Assembly (NCBI RefSeq): GCF_018424685.1 | Contig: NZ_QTKX01000003.1 | Coordinates: 186,001-250,000, forward strand | Direction of reading: 5' to 3' | Source of the DNA: Mesobacillus boroniphilus | Lineage (GTDB): Bacteria > Bacillota > Bacilli > Bacillales > Cytobacillaceae | Length of the DNA: 64,000 nucleotides | In this document: in pieces, positions 30,350 to 39,657 of the stretch | Position numbering within the stretch: the stretch's first letter is position 1 | Layout of the letters: each line of letters opens with the position of its first letter | The notes under the pieces: model-generated | Seen by the model: only the letters and a program-made list of their open reading frames with translations | The model's database searches: none | What the model was told of the DNA's origin: nothing | Made by a program: the position numbers and the translations under genes

Positions 30350-31624
30350 TTAGAGGGAGGATTCTTGTTCTGCCGACTCAGGCTGACGCATTTCCTTAAT
30401 AGACATCACTCCAAACAAGCCAATTAGAGAAAAGATGACTGGAATGATGAATCCATAAAAATAGCCTTCAGTCATACTGCCTGAAACAGAATGAAAATGA
30501 TCCAATACTTTTCCGAAAAACCCTGGCAGTAAAACAGCACTTAGAAATCCACCAGTATTCGCAAAACCAGATACAAAGCCAGATTCCCTAATAGGAAAGG
30601 ATTGACGAACGACAGCAAAAGTTAAGGCACTTGCTCCAAATCCAAAGCCGATGATAAAGAAAAGCGTAATGAGAATGAAGAATGGCGGATTCCCTTTAAA
30701 TAAAAGGAAAGCAGACCAGCTTGTCAAAATAATAAAATGAACAATTACATAAGGACGCTTAATTGTTTCAAGACGACTTGAAATCCAACTGGTTAGCGGG
30801 GCTCCTATAAGTGCCCCTATAAGACCAACCATTATAAGTTGACTGGCATCTGATCGAGTCATATCATACATATTCATCCCATAGGGCACTGCCCATGAAC
30901 TAATAAAGCCCACATAGCCGCCAACAACCCCAAAATGACAGAAGAATAAAGCCCACGCCTGCCGATTCAAAACGATTCTTTTCAGTAACACCGAAATGTT
31001 TTGACGTTGAATTTCATCTTTTACAGCTACCGATTCATTATGAAAGAGTTGTCTTGGTTTCTTTACCAGTACAATATAAAGAAGAATTCCTGATAAACAT
31101 AAGGCTATGCCCGCAGAAAAAAAGGCTGCCCTCCAGCCAAGTAAGTCAATCCAAGCGGAGAAAGGAACGGTCGCGAGAAGGAATCCAAGACTTCCCGTCA
31201 TTCCCGCAACCCCAATTAATCTAACAAACTCCTTTACTTTAAACCATTGGCTTAAAATCAATACCAAATTGACCCAAATAGTCGCATCTCCAATTCCCGT
31301 AAGTATCCTGGCAAAAAACAAGACAAACTCATGTGTTCCAAGACTATAAATGATCGTGCCTAACCCAGTAATGATTGCACCTATAATGAGAAAAAAATTC
31401 GGCCCAAACCGATCAGCTAAAATCCCCATTGGAATTTGCAAACTAGTATAAACAAAGAATTGCATACTCGTCAGTAACCCAATCGTTGTTGCTGTTACAT
31501 GAAAATCCTTCATCACCTGCTCTGTAATCAATCCCGGAGCTGTTCGTTGGCTCGACATTAATAAGTAAGTTAACAATACGGAAACAAATACAACCCACCG
31601 AAACCTGCTATTTTGTTGGTCCAA
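30350..31624 (-). CDS. MFS transporter
   Basis: The 424-residue protein has twelve predicted membrane segments, with motif A in LQIPMGILADRFGPNFFLII and a degenerate copy at WISSRLETIKRPY. It starts with SSQRTAPGLITEQVMKDFHV, typical of the NNP/glycerol-3-phosphate-like or sugar-acid branch. The TTG start at 31624 follows CGGGAG at a slightly long spacing. Substrate unknown. It reads away from the tandem array. Confidence 0.8.
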   Translation of the reverse strand: MDQQNSRFRWVVFVSVLLTYLLMSSQRTAPGLITEQVMKDFHVTATTIGLLTSMQFFVYTSLQIPMGILADRFGPNFFLIIGAIITGLGTIIYSLGTHEFVLFFARILTGIGDATIWVNLVLILSQWFKVKEFVRLIGVAGMTGSLGFLLATVPFSAWIDLLGWRAAFFSAGIALCLSGILLYIVLVKKPRQLFHNESVAVKDEIQRQNISVLLKRIVLNRQAWALFFCHFGVVGGYVGFISSWAVPYGMNMYDMTRSDASQLIMVGLIGALIGAPLTSWISSRLETIKRPYVIVHFIILTSWSAFLLFKGNPPFFILITLFFIIGFGFGASALTFAVVRQSFPIRESGFVSGFANTGGFLSAVLLPGFFGKVLDHFHSVSGSMTEGYFYGFIIPVIFSLIGLFGVMSIKEMRQPESAEQESSL

Positions 31625-31794
31625 TGATTTCTACTCCCGTTAGCTTTTACACTATATATATGGAAATTCAGCACTGGTAATGATAACTTACTGAGAGCTT
31701 CCTTACGTTCTCTTTTTATCGGAAATGGCGACAAAAGGGTTTCTTTTCAACTGATTCATTTAGGAGCAGAAGGTACGTCCCTATGCTTCCACAG

Positions 31795-32197
31795 CCCAAA
31801 GCTGTCAAGAAAAAGCGGTAATTGTGACAGCTTTCAGGTTGCAGAGCCCAAAGCTGTCAAGAAAACGCGGTAATTGTGACAGCTTTCAGGTTACAGAGCC
31901 CAAAGCTGTCAAGAAAAAGCGGCAATTGTGACAGCTTTCAGGGTGCAAAGCCCAAAGCTGTCAAGAAAAAGCGGCAATTGTGACAGCTTTCAGGGTGCAA
32001 AGCCCAAAGCTGTCAAGAAAAAGCAGTTATTGTGACAGGTTTCAGGTTGCAGAGCCCAAAGCTGTCAAGAAAAAGCAGTTATTGTGACAGGTTTCAGGTT
32101 ACAGAGCCCAAAGCTGTCAAGAAAACGCGATAATTGTGACAGCTTTCAGGTTGCAGAGCCCAAAGCTGTCAAGAAAGTGCTAATGCTGACGCTTTAG
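31795..32197. repeat. 52-bp tandem array of hairpins, 7 full units plus a partial eighth
   Basis: Units begin (CCCAAAGCTGTCAAG) at 31795, 31847, 31899, 31951, 32003, 32055, 32107 and 32159, an exact 52-base period. Each holds AAAGCTGTCA and TGACAGCTTT, a 10-bp inverted repeat with a 17-base loop (AGAAAAAGCGGTAATTG and variants). Units 5 and 6 change one arm base (TGACAGGTTT). The loop varies mainly at CGGTAA/CGGCAA/CAGTTA. No coding frame runs through. The array's right end touches a truncated gene. Confidence 0.92.
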
Positions 32198-32623
32198 GGG
32201 AGATACTTTGAGCCCCAGGAACACTGGGGAAAGCTGATCTATTGGGCGACTGGTAATGGACTATACACGCCCCAGCAGTCTTTTATCGGGATATCATTAG
32301 ATAATCCGGATCAAGTGGAAAGCAAGGATTGTCGTCACGATGCCTGCGTTACATTACCTGAGGGATTTAATAAAGATAACCATAAAGACATGAAGTTCAG
32401 GAAGTTGGAAGGCGGGCAATACGCCCTGTATGCCTTTTATGAAAAACCTGAAAAGCTAAATTCCGCTTATCAATACATATTTGGCGAATGGCTGCCAAAT
32501 AGCGATTATGAAGCCGATTATCAAAGAAATAACCTCGAATTCAATTTGAATAACCCTTCTGAGGATCCAGAAGGGAAATGCAGAGTTGATTTATTTATAC
32601 CTGTTAAAAAGGGAAAATCTTAA
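32198..32623 (+). pseudogene. 5'-truncated AraC-type GyrI-like effector domain
   Basis: From 32198 the frame reads YFEPQEHWGKLIYWATGNGL then FIGISLDNPDQVESKDCRHD, DACVTLPEGFNK and GGQYALYAFYEKPEKLNSAY, YIFGEWLPNSDYEADYQR, to the stop. This is the sensor half of AraC/GyrI proteins such as the one at 20318, without the DNA-binding half. The break coincides with the end of the 52-bp array. A start at ATG 32315 would give only a partial fold, so expression is doubtful. Confidence 0.7.
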
Positions 32624-32761
32624 AGCAATAATTATAGAGTGTCACCAGTCAATGGTGACATTTTTGCATTGTACGAAGGTGAAAGAAGGGGTATTTATTT
32701 TTTTAGAGAATAGTAGTTTTGAGAATCTCTTTATATTAAATTTAGAAGCTAAAGGGTGAAA

Positions 32762-33265
32762 ATGAAATTGATGATCAAGTTCTCAATTGATAAAGATAGA
32801 AGCTTTCATTTAAGATCTGCAGCCATTATAAAAATTAATGGTAGGGTCTTATTTCAAAGGTCAGTTAATAGTGAAAATTGGTTTTTGCCAGGAGGAAGAG
32901 TTGAATATTTTGAGTCAACAGAAGTGACATTAAAAAGAGAGTTAATGGAAGAGTTTAACTTAAAGGTAGATCATATGAAACTCTGCTGGGTAGTGGAGTA
33001 TTTTTTAGAGGCTGGGAATAAAAAAATTCAGGAATTAGGTATGCATTACCTTGTGGAAATTCCCGAAGATCATGAATTAGTTAACAATAAAGATGAGTTC
33101 AAAGGAGAGGAAGACGGATATATTCACAAATGGATTGAGATCAATGAACTTGATAAGTACAAAATAGTACCCGAGTTTGTTGTTCCTCAGTTACAAAAGT
33201 TGGAAGACCTCAACGATATAGAACATACAGTTTTAACAGTAGTAAGGAACTTGGGACCGTTCTAG
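32762..33265 (+). CDS. Nudix hydrolase
   Basis: The 167-residue protein has the Nudix box GGRVEYFESTEVTLKRELME followed by EFNL: G-x5-E-x7-RE-x2-EE-x-x-L, the penultimate Gly replaced by Asn. Such enzymes cleave nucleoside diphosphates linked to another group, with Mg2+. The substrate is unknown. AAAGGGTG precedes ATG 32762. A terminator follows. Confidence 0.85.
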   Translation: MKLMIKFSIDKDRSFHLRSAAIIKINGRVLFQRSVNSENWFLPGGRVEYFESTEVTLKRELMEEFNLKVDHMKLCWVVEYFLEAGNKKIQELGMHYLVEIPEDHELVNNKDEFKGEEDGYIHKWIEINELDKYKIVPEFVVPQLQKLEDLNDIEHTVLTVVRNLGPF

Positions 33266-33319
33266 TGCACCGTGAAAGATAAATTTTAAGGTTCCGTATA
33301 TATGCAAATTCGGCCAGTT

Positions 33320-33348
33320 GAGATAAGCAATCTGCTTATCTCTTTTTT
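33320..33348 (+). terminator. Terminator of Nudix gene
   Basis: GAGATAAGCA/TGCTTATCTC perfect stem with a T-run. The remaining gap to 33549 holds a degenerate GTCCCCGGTCC repeat and the leader of the protease gene. Confidence 0.8.
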
Positions 33349-33548
33349 AAACTCCGCGAATATGCAGATTTTGAGAATCGTCCCCGGTCCTATCTACAAG
33401 TCCTATCTACAAGTCCTATCCTCCATAGTGTCTTAGTAGTATTTTAATGACCTATAGTATGTATTTTGCCCTTGCAGCAGAGGTAAAACGAATGAGGCTC
33501 ACGTATTCTTTCCTTGAAATAAGATTTTTCAAGGAGGGTTTTAGGTAG

Positions 33549-36500
33549 ATGAAAAAACGAAAGCTCGTGACAGCTGTATGTACGACACTGCTTGCCGGTC
33601 AGGTTTTGCTCACAAGCGGAATCAATGCTAATCAAGTAACTGGCCCGGTGACCGCAGAGGGAATCCATGAGGATCATGAGTCCCATCTGTATGATGTCCG
33701 AAATGTGGTAAACAGTGTTCTGCCGACACAGGAACAGCTTGATGCCGCTAATACACTAGTAAAATCAGTTGGGGCAGGAACGAAGATTAAATGGAACACC
33801 GTGTTTGGAACCCCATCGACCATTATCAAGGAACAGGGATATTTGACAGCTCCTTCTAATGAAAGCGCTGAGACGATTGCGCGCAACTGGTTAAAGCAAA
33901 ATGCAGCGCTATTTGGGCTTCAGTCCTCAGACATTGACTCATTTATCGTAAGCAAAAATTTTGAAATGCCGGGAACAGGGCTTCGTCCAGTCACTTTGCA
34001 GCAAACCTTTGATGGAATTGAGTCGGCTTACGGAGGACGAGTGATCATCGCGGTCAACAAAGAGGGCCAGATTCTTTCCGCAGCAGGAAACCTTAGCCGC
34101 GCAACAGGCTTGATTGCAGACTTCCAGCTTTCAGAAGCAGATGCCTTAAACAAGGCAGTTGAGCTGCAATTGCCAGACGTAAGCTTTGTTCCAAAGCTGC
34201 TAAATGAGGAAAAAGGCTGGTCAGTATTTGCCGGAGGAGATGTGCTGCCGGCTGAGCAGCGTGTAAAGAAAGCAACGTTTATTACGAAGGACGGTGTCCG
34301 GCCAGCTTATCGTGTGCTTTTCATCAAGGAGCTGAATGAAGGCTTCGAAATGGTGATCGATGCAGCAAATGGCAAGCTTTTATACCAACGCTCCCTCGTT
34401 GACACTCTATTAGAGACAGAAGGACTCATTTTTGAGAACTATCCTGGTGCATCTGCTGGCGGAACTCAGGTTGTGAAGTCGTTTAAAGGGGATCCAAAGG
34501 CGTCACCAAAAGGCTGGCTGATTCCGGGCACAAGCTTGGGATTGACGACATTTGGAAACAACGCCAACTCGTATGCGAACTGGAGCAACTTTTTAGTCCC
34601 GGCGGATCAGGCTGTTCGTCCGCTTGCGTTAGACGGCGATTTTAGCTACTTATTTAAAAACGCGTGGCAAAAAACAAACGGGCAAACGACACCGCCATCC
34701 TATGCAGAGGATTTAAACAGTGCAGCGACGAACTTGTTCTATCATCATAATCTATTCCACGACTATTTTTACAACCTTGGATGGACAGAAGCAGCCGGGA
34801 ACCTTCAGCTTACAAACTACGGAAAAGGCGGAATGGACGGCGATGCAATCTTAGGTCTTGTCCAGGCAGGGGCGCTGTCAGGCGGTGCGCCAACGTATAC
34901 GGGACGAGATAACGCCTACATGCTGACGCTGCCTGACGGGATTCCGGCGTGGAGCGGAATGTTCCTTTGGGAACCAATACCAGGGGCATTTGAGGGACAG
35001 TATGCAGATGGGGATTTCGATGCCGGGATTATTTATCATGAATATGCCCATGCGCTGACAAATCGTTTCGTAGCAGGCGGAGAAGCACTCGGCAGCCACC
35101 AGTCAGGTTCCATGGGCGAAGGCTGGGGCGACTTCTTTGGAATGCACTATCTGGCGAAAAAAGGCCTTCAAGAAAAGCCGGTTGTCGGAGCCTATGTGAC
35201 TGGGAATGCTGAACGAGGAATCCGCAGTTATTCACTTGATGAGGCGCCTTACAACTATGGAGATATTGGCTATGATGTTGGCGGGCCAGAGGTTCACTCT
35301 GACGGCGACATTTGGGCAGCTATTTTATGGCATGTCAGAGATACATTAATTGATAGAGTTGGAAAAACGGAAGCAGAATCAGTCATCGAGCATCTTGTGA
35401 TGGATGCCATGCCAATCTCTGTTCCGAACCCATCGATGGAAGACATGAGAACGGCGATACTTGCCGCGGATTTTGAACGCTACGATGGAAAGCACTATGA
35501 TGCTTTATGGACTGCATTCGCACAGCGCGGGTTAGGAGCAAATGCATTATCCAAAGGCGGAGACGATACAGAACCAGTTCCAGGATTCAACCATCCAGAT
35601 GGACAGCGAAATGGCCAGTTGATTGGAAAGGTGGTTAACGCTGCTACAAATAAACCGATCCAGGATGCACGAATCATCATTGGTGATTTCGAAGCAAGAA
35701 CAAGTCCAGTGGCGGTATCGGGCCAAAAGGGCGACTTCGGGGCTTATATTGTAGAAGGAATCTATGATATTACGATTCAGGCAAAAGGTTTTGGATCGAG
35801 AACCATTCGTGATGTTGCTATCAAAGCAGGGGAGAAGAACCGATTGACCTTTACAATTGGACCAAACGTTGCCTCATCTTTTAACGGAGCATCGATTTCT
35901 AGCGTATCCGGATCATCGGACAGCAACCCGGTTAAGTTTGCGATTGACGACACAGAAGCAAGTGTGTTCGCTTCAAATACGCAGGAAAATGGGTTCCTTG
36001 GTGCGGACTTCATCGTTGATCTGGCAGGAGATGAACCAGTTGAAATTTCTCATGTTCAAGTAAGTGCCATGAAGGACATTTCCGGTTCACGATTTGCCAC
36101 ACTGAAAAACTTCAGTTTGCAAACGTCAATTGATGGTGAAAACTTCACAACCGTCTGGAAAGGAAAATTTGAAGCAGGAAAGCCAAGGCCAACGGTAGCT
36201 GACCTTCATTACCAGGGGATTGATCTTCCACAAACAGTGGAGGCAAAATACCTTAAATTTATCGCACATGATACACAGGACAATACAAAAGGCTTTGTTC
36301 AAGTAGCAGAAGTTCAAGCCTTCTCTGAGCAAAAATCAAAGATTGAACCTCTTGAGCTAGAACCAGAAGAACCGTTTGTTGTGGAAGGCACTGTGCAGGC
36401 AGGGAATGCAGGAACAGGAATTGGAAGTCTGGCAGGTGTGCCGGCGACACTGGCCGTCACAGAAAATGAGTTCGTGACGACCCAAAATCCAGAGCCGGCA

Positions 36501-36764
36501 TCTCAAGGTGCAGATGGATATGTGGTGACCCTTCCAGAGCAATATGGCGATGGAATCCATAACTTCACACTAAAGGGAAGCAATGACGGATCGTATGACT
36601 ACGATGTCTACTTCTATAATAAGAATTTTGAACTGATTGGGAGTGTCGCGACTTCTGGGGCGAACGAAGCAGGAGTCATTCCAGGCGGCACACGCTATGT
36701 GTATGTTGGATTATATTCAGGAGCAAATGTACCGTTTACGTTTACAGCGGTGAGTCCTTATTAA
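33549..36764 (+). CDS. Secreted M36 (fungalysin-type) metallopeptidase with discoidin-like domain
   Basis: The 1071-residue exported protease has a Sec signal peptide (1-28), FTP/PepSY-like propeptide (about 45-285), and an M36 catalytic domain with zinc site HEYAH (His497, Glu498, His501) and third ligand Glu524 in MGEGWGDFFG. A carboxypeptidase-regulatory-like beta domain follows (about 695-775), then an F5/8 type C (discoidin) domain (about 778-930, ATLKNFSLQTSIDGENFTTV), and a C-terminal beta domain with YDYDVYFYNKNFELIGSVAT. AAGGAGGG precedes ATG 33549. It probably degrades proteins at the cell surface or in the medium, the discoidin part binding carbohydrate or wall. A terminator-like hairpin follows. 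Confidence 0.9.
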   Translation: MKKRKLVTAVCTTLLAGQVLLTSGINANQVTGPVTAEGIHEDHESHLYDVRNVVNSVLPTQEQLDAANTLVKSVGAGTKIKWNTVFGTPSTIIKEQGYLTAPSNESAETIARNWLKQNAALFGLQSSDIDSFIVSKNFEMPGTGLRPVTLQQTFDGIESAYGGRVIIAVNKEGQILSAAGNLSRATGLIADFQLSEADALNKAVELQLPDVSFVPKLLNEEKGWSVFAGGDVLPAEQRVKKATFITKDGVRPAYRVLFIKELNEGFEMVIDAANGKLLYQRSLVDTLLETEGLIFENYPGASAGGTQVVKSFKGDPKASPKGWLIPGTSLGLTTFGNNANSYANWSNFLVPADQAVRPLALDGDFSYLFKNAWQKTNGQTTPPSYAEDLNSAATNLFYHHNLFHDYFYNLGWTEAAGNLQLTNYGKGGMDGDAILGLVQAGALSGGAPTYTGRDNAYMLTLPDGIPAWSGMFLWEPIPGAFEGQYADGDFDAGIIYHEYAHALTNRFVAGGEALGSHQSGSMGEGWGDFFGMHYLAKKGLQEKPVVGAYVTGNAERGIRSYSLDEAPYNYGDIGYDVGGPEVHSDGDIWAAILWHVRDTLIDRVGKTEAESVIEHLVMDAMPISVPNPSMEDMRTAILAADFERYDGKHYDALWTAFAQRGLGANALSKGGDDTEPVPGFNHPDGQRNGQLIGKVVNAATNKPIQDARIIIGDFEARTSPVAVSGQKGDFGAYIVEGIYDITIQAKGFGSRTIRDVAIKAGEKNRLTFTIGPNVASSFNGASISSVSGSSDSNPVKFAIDDTEASVFASNTQENGFLGADFIVDLAGDEPVEISHVQVSAMKDISGSRFATLKNFSLQTSIDGENFTTVWKGKFEAGKPRPTVADLHYQGIDLPQTVEAKYLKFIAHDTQDNTKGFVQVAEVQAFSEQKSKIEPLELEPEEPFVVEGTVQAGNAGTGIGSLAGVPATLAVTENEFVTTQNPEPASQGADGYVVTLPEQYGDGIHNFTLKGSNDGSYDYDVYFYNKNFELIGSVATSGANEAGVIPGGTRYVYVGLYSGANVPFTFTAVSPY

Positions 36765-36776
36765 AGATATCTCTAA

Positions 36777-36816
36777 AACGAGGGTGTCCAAAGGTGTTAA
36801 CTTTTGGGCACCCTTG
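36777..36816 (+). terminator. Terminator of M36 gene
   Basis: GGGTGTCCAAAGGTG... pairs with ...CTTTTGGGCACCC, followed by TTGCTTTATT. Weak T-run. Confidence 0.55.
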
Positions 36817-36936
36817 CTTTATTGCTGCTGGTACATTTGATCGTGAAACAAGAGAACGGTTTTTCAGTCTGGAATTGTGAAAAATTTAAAGTGACGAACT
36901 GTCTATATTCTCAGTACGGAACGGTTCCTAGGTCTC

Positions 36937-37042
36937 GGCGGTGTGAAGAATCCGTTCCTGAAGGCAAGTGACTGGGGTGGGGAATCGATCCGACAGGCCT
37001 TCGTAGGGCATTGAATGAGCTATATGACCGTTATCAAAAACC
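36937..37042 (+). pseudogene. Fragment of a GH1 6-phospho-beta-glucosidase gene
   Basis: GTGAAGAATCCGTTCCTGAA, GGCAAGTGACTGGGG and CGTTATCAAAAACC match bglH at 28137-28244 almost base for base, with silent differences and one deletion ([23 protein letters not shown]). Flanked on the left by a GGAACGGTTCCTAGGTCTC repeat and on the right by a 51-bp palindrome. A relic of a second gene or of a copied segment. Confidence 0.8.
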
Positions 37043-37067
37043 TTCCGTACTAAAGTAATGTAAAGAA

Positions 37068-37118
37068 TTAACACACTAACGCACCGGGGGTCAGACCCCC
37101 GGTGCGTTAGTGTGTTAA
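37068..37118. repeat. 51-bp perfect palindrome
   Basis: Two 25-bp arms (TTAACACACTAACGCACCGG then GGGTC, and its exact complement) around a single A. Centre GGGGGTCAGACCCCC. It could fold into a very stable hairpin on either strand. There is no T-run, so it is not a typical terminator. Confidence 0.92.
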
Positions 37119-37177
37119 AGAAAACTCAATAATGTCAAAATAAAAGAAAAAGACCATCCAATGTTCTTTTCCTGCAA

Positions 37178-37999
37178 TTAAAGGTAATTTTTTAATGTCT
37201 CTTTAAGGGTCCCTCTTGTTTCCGTATCGTTTTCAAAAAGTATTCCGCCATGGACCATTTTTCTTACTAGATCCGGTCGGAGCCCGGTTAGGATGGCTTT
37301 GCAGCCCATCATGGCCACTCCAGTCAAAATCTTTTGAAAGTAATCAATAACATCCGGATCCATCATGGCTACACCTGATAGGTCGATCACTAAATTTTGG
37401 AACCTTGTGTTGGCTATTTCGTTTAAAACTTTCTCTTCAATGATTCTAATTCTAAAGGAGTCTATTGTCCCAATTAGAGGTAGAACAGAAACAGTCTCAC
37501 TTACTGGAATGATTGGGACAGACAAATGTTCAACCATCTCTCTTTGCTTATGGAGCATTTGATCTTTATATGTTGAGTAGCTGAGAAAGAAGCTGTTAAG
37601 AAACTGGTCTATTTGTTCGTTGATGAATTCTTCCATTACATAAAAATCCTTTTTTCCATCAGTCAGATTCTTATCTTCATCAATTTCACCAATTATCTGC
37701 CAAAAAGTTCTCCTGATCGCTTGAACCCATTCCAATTTTAATGACAGAGTCAATGAATGTCCTGCCCATGCAATTCCCTCTTCCTCCGCAAAGGCGATTA
37801 AATCCTTCTCATTTTGATTGATTATGTAGAAAATTAATTTCCTGGCATTTTTTAATAGATCAATGTTCCCCTTTTCTAAAATCTCAGTGATTTTCCCAGA
37901 AACATTTACAGCTTGAGAGAGGAGATTCTCTTCAAATATTTGTCCACTGGAGTTAAAGTAATTATTGATTTCTTCTCTTAAATCATTTATGTTATTCAA
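37178..37999 (-). CDS. RsbR-like STAS domain protein
   Basis: The 273-residue protein has an N-terminal helical (non-heme globin-like) part and a C-terminal STAS domain: VLPLIGTIDSFRIRIIEEKV, VIDLSGVAMMDPDVIDYFQ and AILTGLRPDLVRKMV. It is a stressosome RsbR paralogue by pattern. At the two threonines phosphorylated in B. subtilis RsbRA (T171, T205) this protein has Ser181 and Pro215. TTG 37999 follows CGGGGGTAT. No RsbS, RsbT or sigB gene is nearby. Confidence 0.8.
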   Translation of the reverse strand: MNNINDLREEINNYFNSSGQIFEENLLSQAVNVSGKITEILEKGNIDLLKNARKLIFYIINQNEKDLIAFAEEEGIAWAGHSLTLSLKLEWVQAIRRTFWQIIGEIDEDKNLTDGKKDFYVMEEFINEQIDQFLNSFFLSYSTYKDQMLHKQREMVEHLSVPIIPVSETVSVLPLIGTIDSFRIRIIEEKVLNEIANTRFQNLVIDLSGVAMMDPDVIDYFQKILTGVAMMGCKAILTGLRPDLVRKMVHGGILFENDTETRGTLKETLKNYL

Positions 38000-38366
38000 C
38001 TTTTATACCCCCGAAGTAATAACTTTACAACCGATATTAGCTACCCTGTTAGACGGTTTTATAAACCTATTTACCTAAAAAAATGCGAATGTTTTTTGAA
38101 TTCCCAAAAGTTAGGAAAAATGAACCAAATGCCGTTGGGTGAGAGCACAGGGGTGTACTCAGTGTTTTTTTTCACCGGTTTAATTTTGGGAGCATTAAGG
38201 TACGTGAAATGCTTTGTTCTTTTGATTAATTTAATTAAAAAAATCCGATAAAGAAAAATAAAAATCTCAGCCAAAAGTTGTAGATAGGTTACACCATCCT
38301 TCCGAAGAGATCGTTCAATGGTTTTCTTATAATAAAGATAAGAAAAGTCATAGGAAGGTGTTCAAG
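38000..38366. other. Intergenic region of 367 bases
   Basis: It separates the divergent RsbR-like and MBL genes and should hold both promoters. A TATAAT lies at 38328-38333, without a clear -35. A minus-strand frame at 38071-38274 is not supported. Confidence 0.4.
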
Positions 38367-39197
38367 ATGAACCATTATATATGTAATACTTGCGGTGTCC
38401 AATTTTCCCATTCTGCTCATGCTCCTGAAACCTGCTCGATTTGCGCTGACGAAAGGCAGTATATCCATCCGGATGGACAATCATGGACAACGCTTCAACA
38501 GCTTGTAGAATCAGGGAAATATAAAAATACCATTGTCCAAGAAGAGGAAGGACTGTACAGCCTTACCACTACACCTTCGTTTGCTATTGGGCAGACAGCC
38601 TATTTAGTTCGGAATGAAGGGTTCAACTTGTTATGGGACTGCATCACCTACCTGGACGAAAAAACAGAAAATGAAATACATTCTCTAGGAGGAATCGATG
38701 CAATCGCATTATCCCATCCGCATTATTATTCGACACAGGTTGAATGGGCTGAACGATTCGGAGCAAGCATTTATATCCACGAAGCAGATCGCCAGTGGGT
38801 CACTAGGCCGAGTGACAGGATCATATTCTGGTCTGGTGATTCTCTGGAGCTTGATGCGGGTGTAACATTGCATCGTTTGGGTGGTCATTTTCATGGGGGA
38901 AGTGTTTTACACTGGGGAAATGATTTGAACAAGCAAGGGGTACTTCTTACTGGCGATATCATTCAAATAGTGGCCGATCGACAATGGGTAAGTTTCATGT
39001 ATAGTTATCCAAACCTTATTCCATTGCCAGCTAACAAGGTTCAGGAGATGGCAGCTAAAGTCAGCGTTCTAAATTTTGACAGACTATATAATGCATTTCA
39101 TCGTGTCATTAAGGAAGATGCCCATCAGTCTGTTCAAAATTCCGCTAAGAGGTATATTGAGGCTTTGGAGGGAAAGTTCGTTCATATAAACAACTAA
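38367..39197 (+). CDS. MBL-fold metallohydrolase with N-terminal zinc ribbon
   Basis: The 276-residue protein starts with a small Cys-rich ribbon (YICNTCGVQFSHSAHAPETC, SICADE) and continues as a metallo-beta-lactamase fold: IGQTAYLVRNEGFNLLWDC, ALSHPHYYSTQVEWAERFGA (the HxHxDH motif reduced to HPHYYS), LGGHFHGGSVLHW and GVLLTGDIIQIV. The altered metal motif casts doubt on usual hydrolase activity. GGAAGGTGTTCAAG precedes ATG 38367. Substrate unknown. Confidence 0.8.
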   Translation: MNHYICNTCGVQFSHSAHAPETCSICADERQYIHPDGQSWTTLQQLVESGKYKNTIVQEEEGLYSLTTTPSFAIGQTAYLVRNEGFNLLWDCITYLDEKTENEIHSLGGIDAIALSHPHYYSTQVEWAERFGASIYIHEADRQWVTRPSDRIIFWSGDSLELDAGVTLHRLGGHFHGGSVLHWGNDLNKQGVLLTGDIIQIVADRQWVSFMYSYPNLIPLPANKVQEMAAKVSVLNFDRLYNAFHRVIKEDAHQSVQNSAKRYIEALEGKFVHINN

Positions 39198-39237
39198 ATG
39201 ATCATCTGAAATAACGCCTGGTTGGTAAAACCAAGCG

Positions 39238-39277
39238 CTCAATGGGAGCAAGGGGACGGACCTTATGCTCCTTTTTT
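39238..39277 (+). terminator. Terminator of the GGGACG hairpin family
   Basis: GGGAGCAAGGGGACGGACCT followed by TATGCTCC and a T-run. A reversed relative (GGAGGCAAAAGGTATGTCCC) is at 39291. The rest of 39198-39657 holds no gene; the region just before 39658 should hold the promoter of the next gene. Confidence 0.6.
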
Positions 39278-39657
39278 CGTAATTACTTTGGAGGCAAAAG
39301 GTATGTCCCTCTGCATCTCATCGTACCATTCTAGCCCATTGAAATTAGAATATACTAATGCTAGTAGTCTATAATTATAGATTATTGGAACATGGATCAT
39401 GTGGATGTTGGTGCGATTTATCTATAATGCCCGTCCTGTTTGAATGGTATTTTAAATGGTCTTGTTGTTCAAAGACTTAAGCAGATGTAAACAAAAGGTT
39501 TCTCTCATCATTATTATATTCGTTCCAGAATGGCACATGGAAACCGACCCCTGCCTCTTGTTCAGCACCAAGGGGGCAGTCGATGTAAAAGGTGTTTTCG
39601 GAACTGGAAGACGTTCAGGTTAATGCTTCTGAATAAACGTGAGGTGGGTGCAGCGAA

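Noticed and set aside
31795..32197. Possible CRISPR array
   Set aside because: The period is regular but the whole 52-bp unit repeats, with only a few changed bases; there are no unique spacers and no cas genes nearby.
38071..38274. 67-aa minus-strand frame
   Set aside because: AT-rich intergenic DNA with no start signal.
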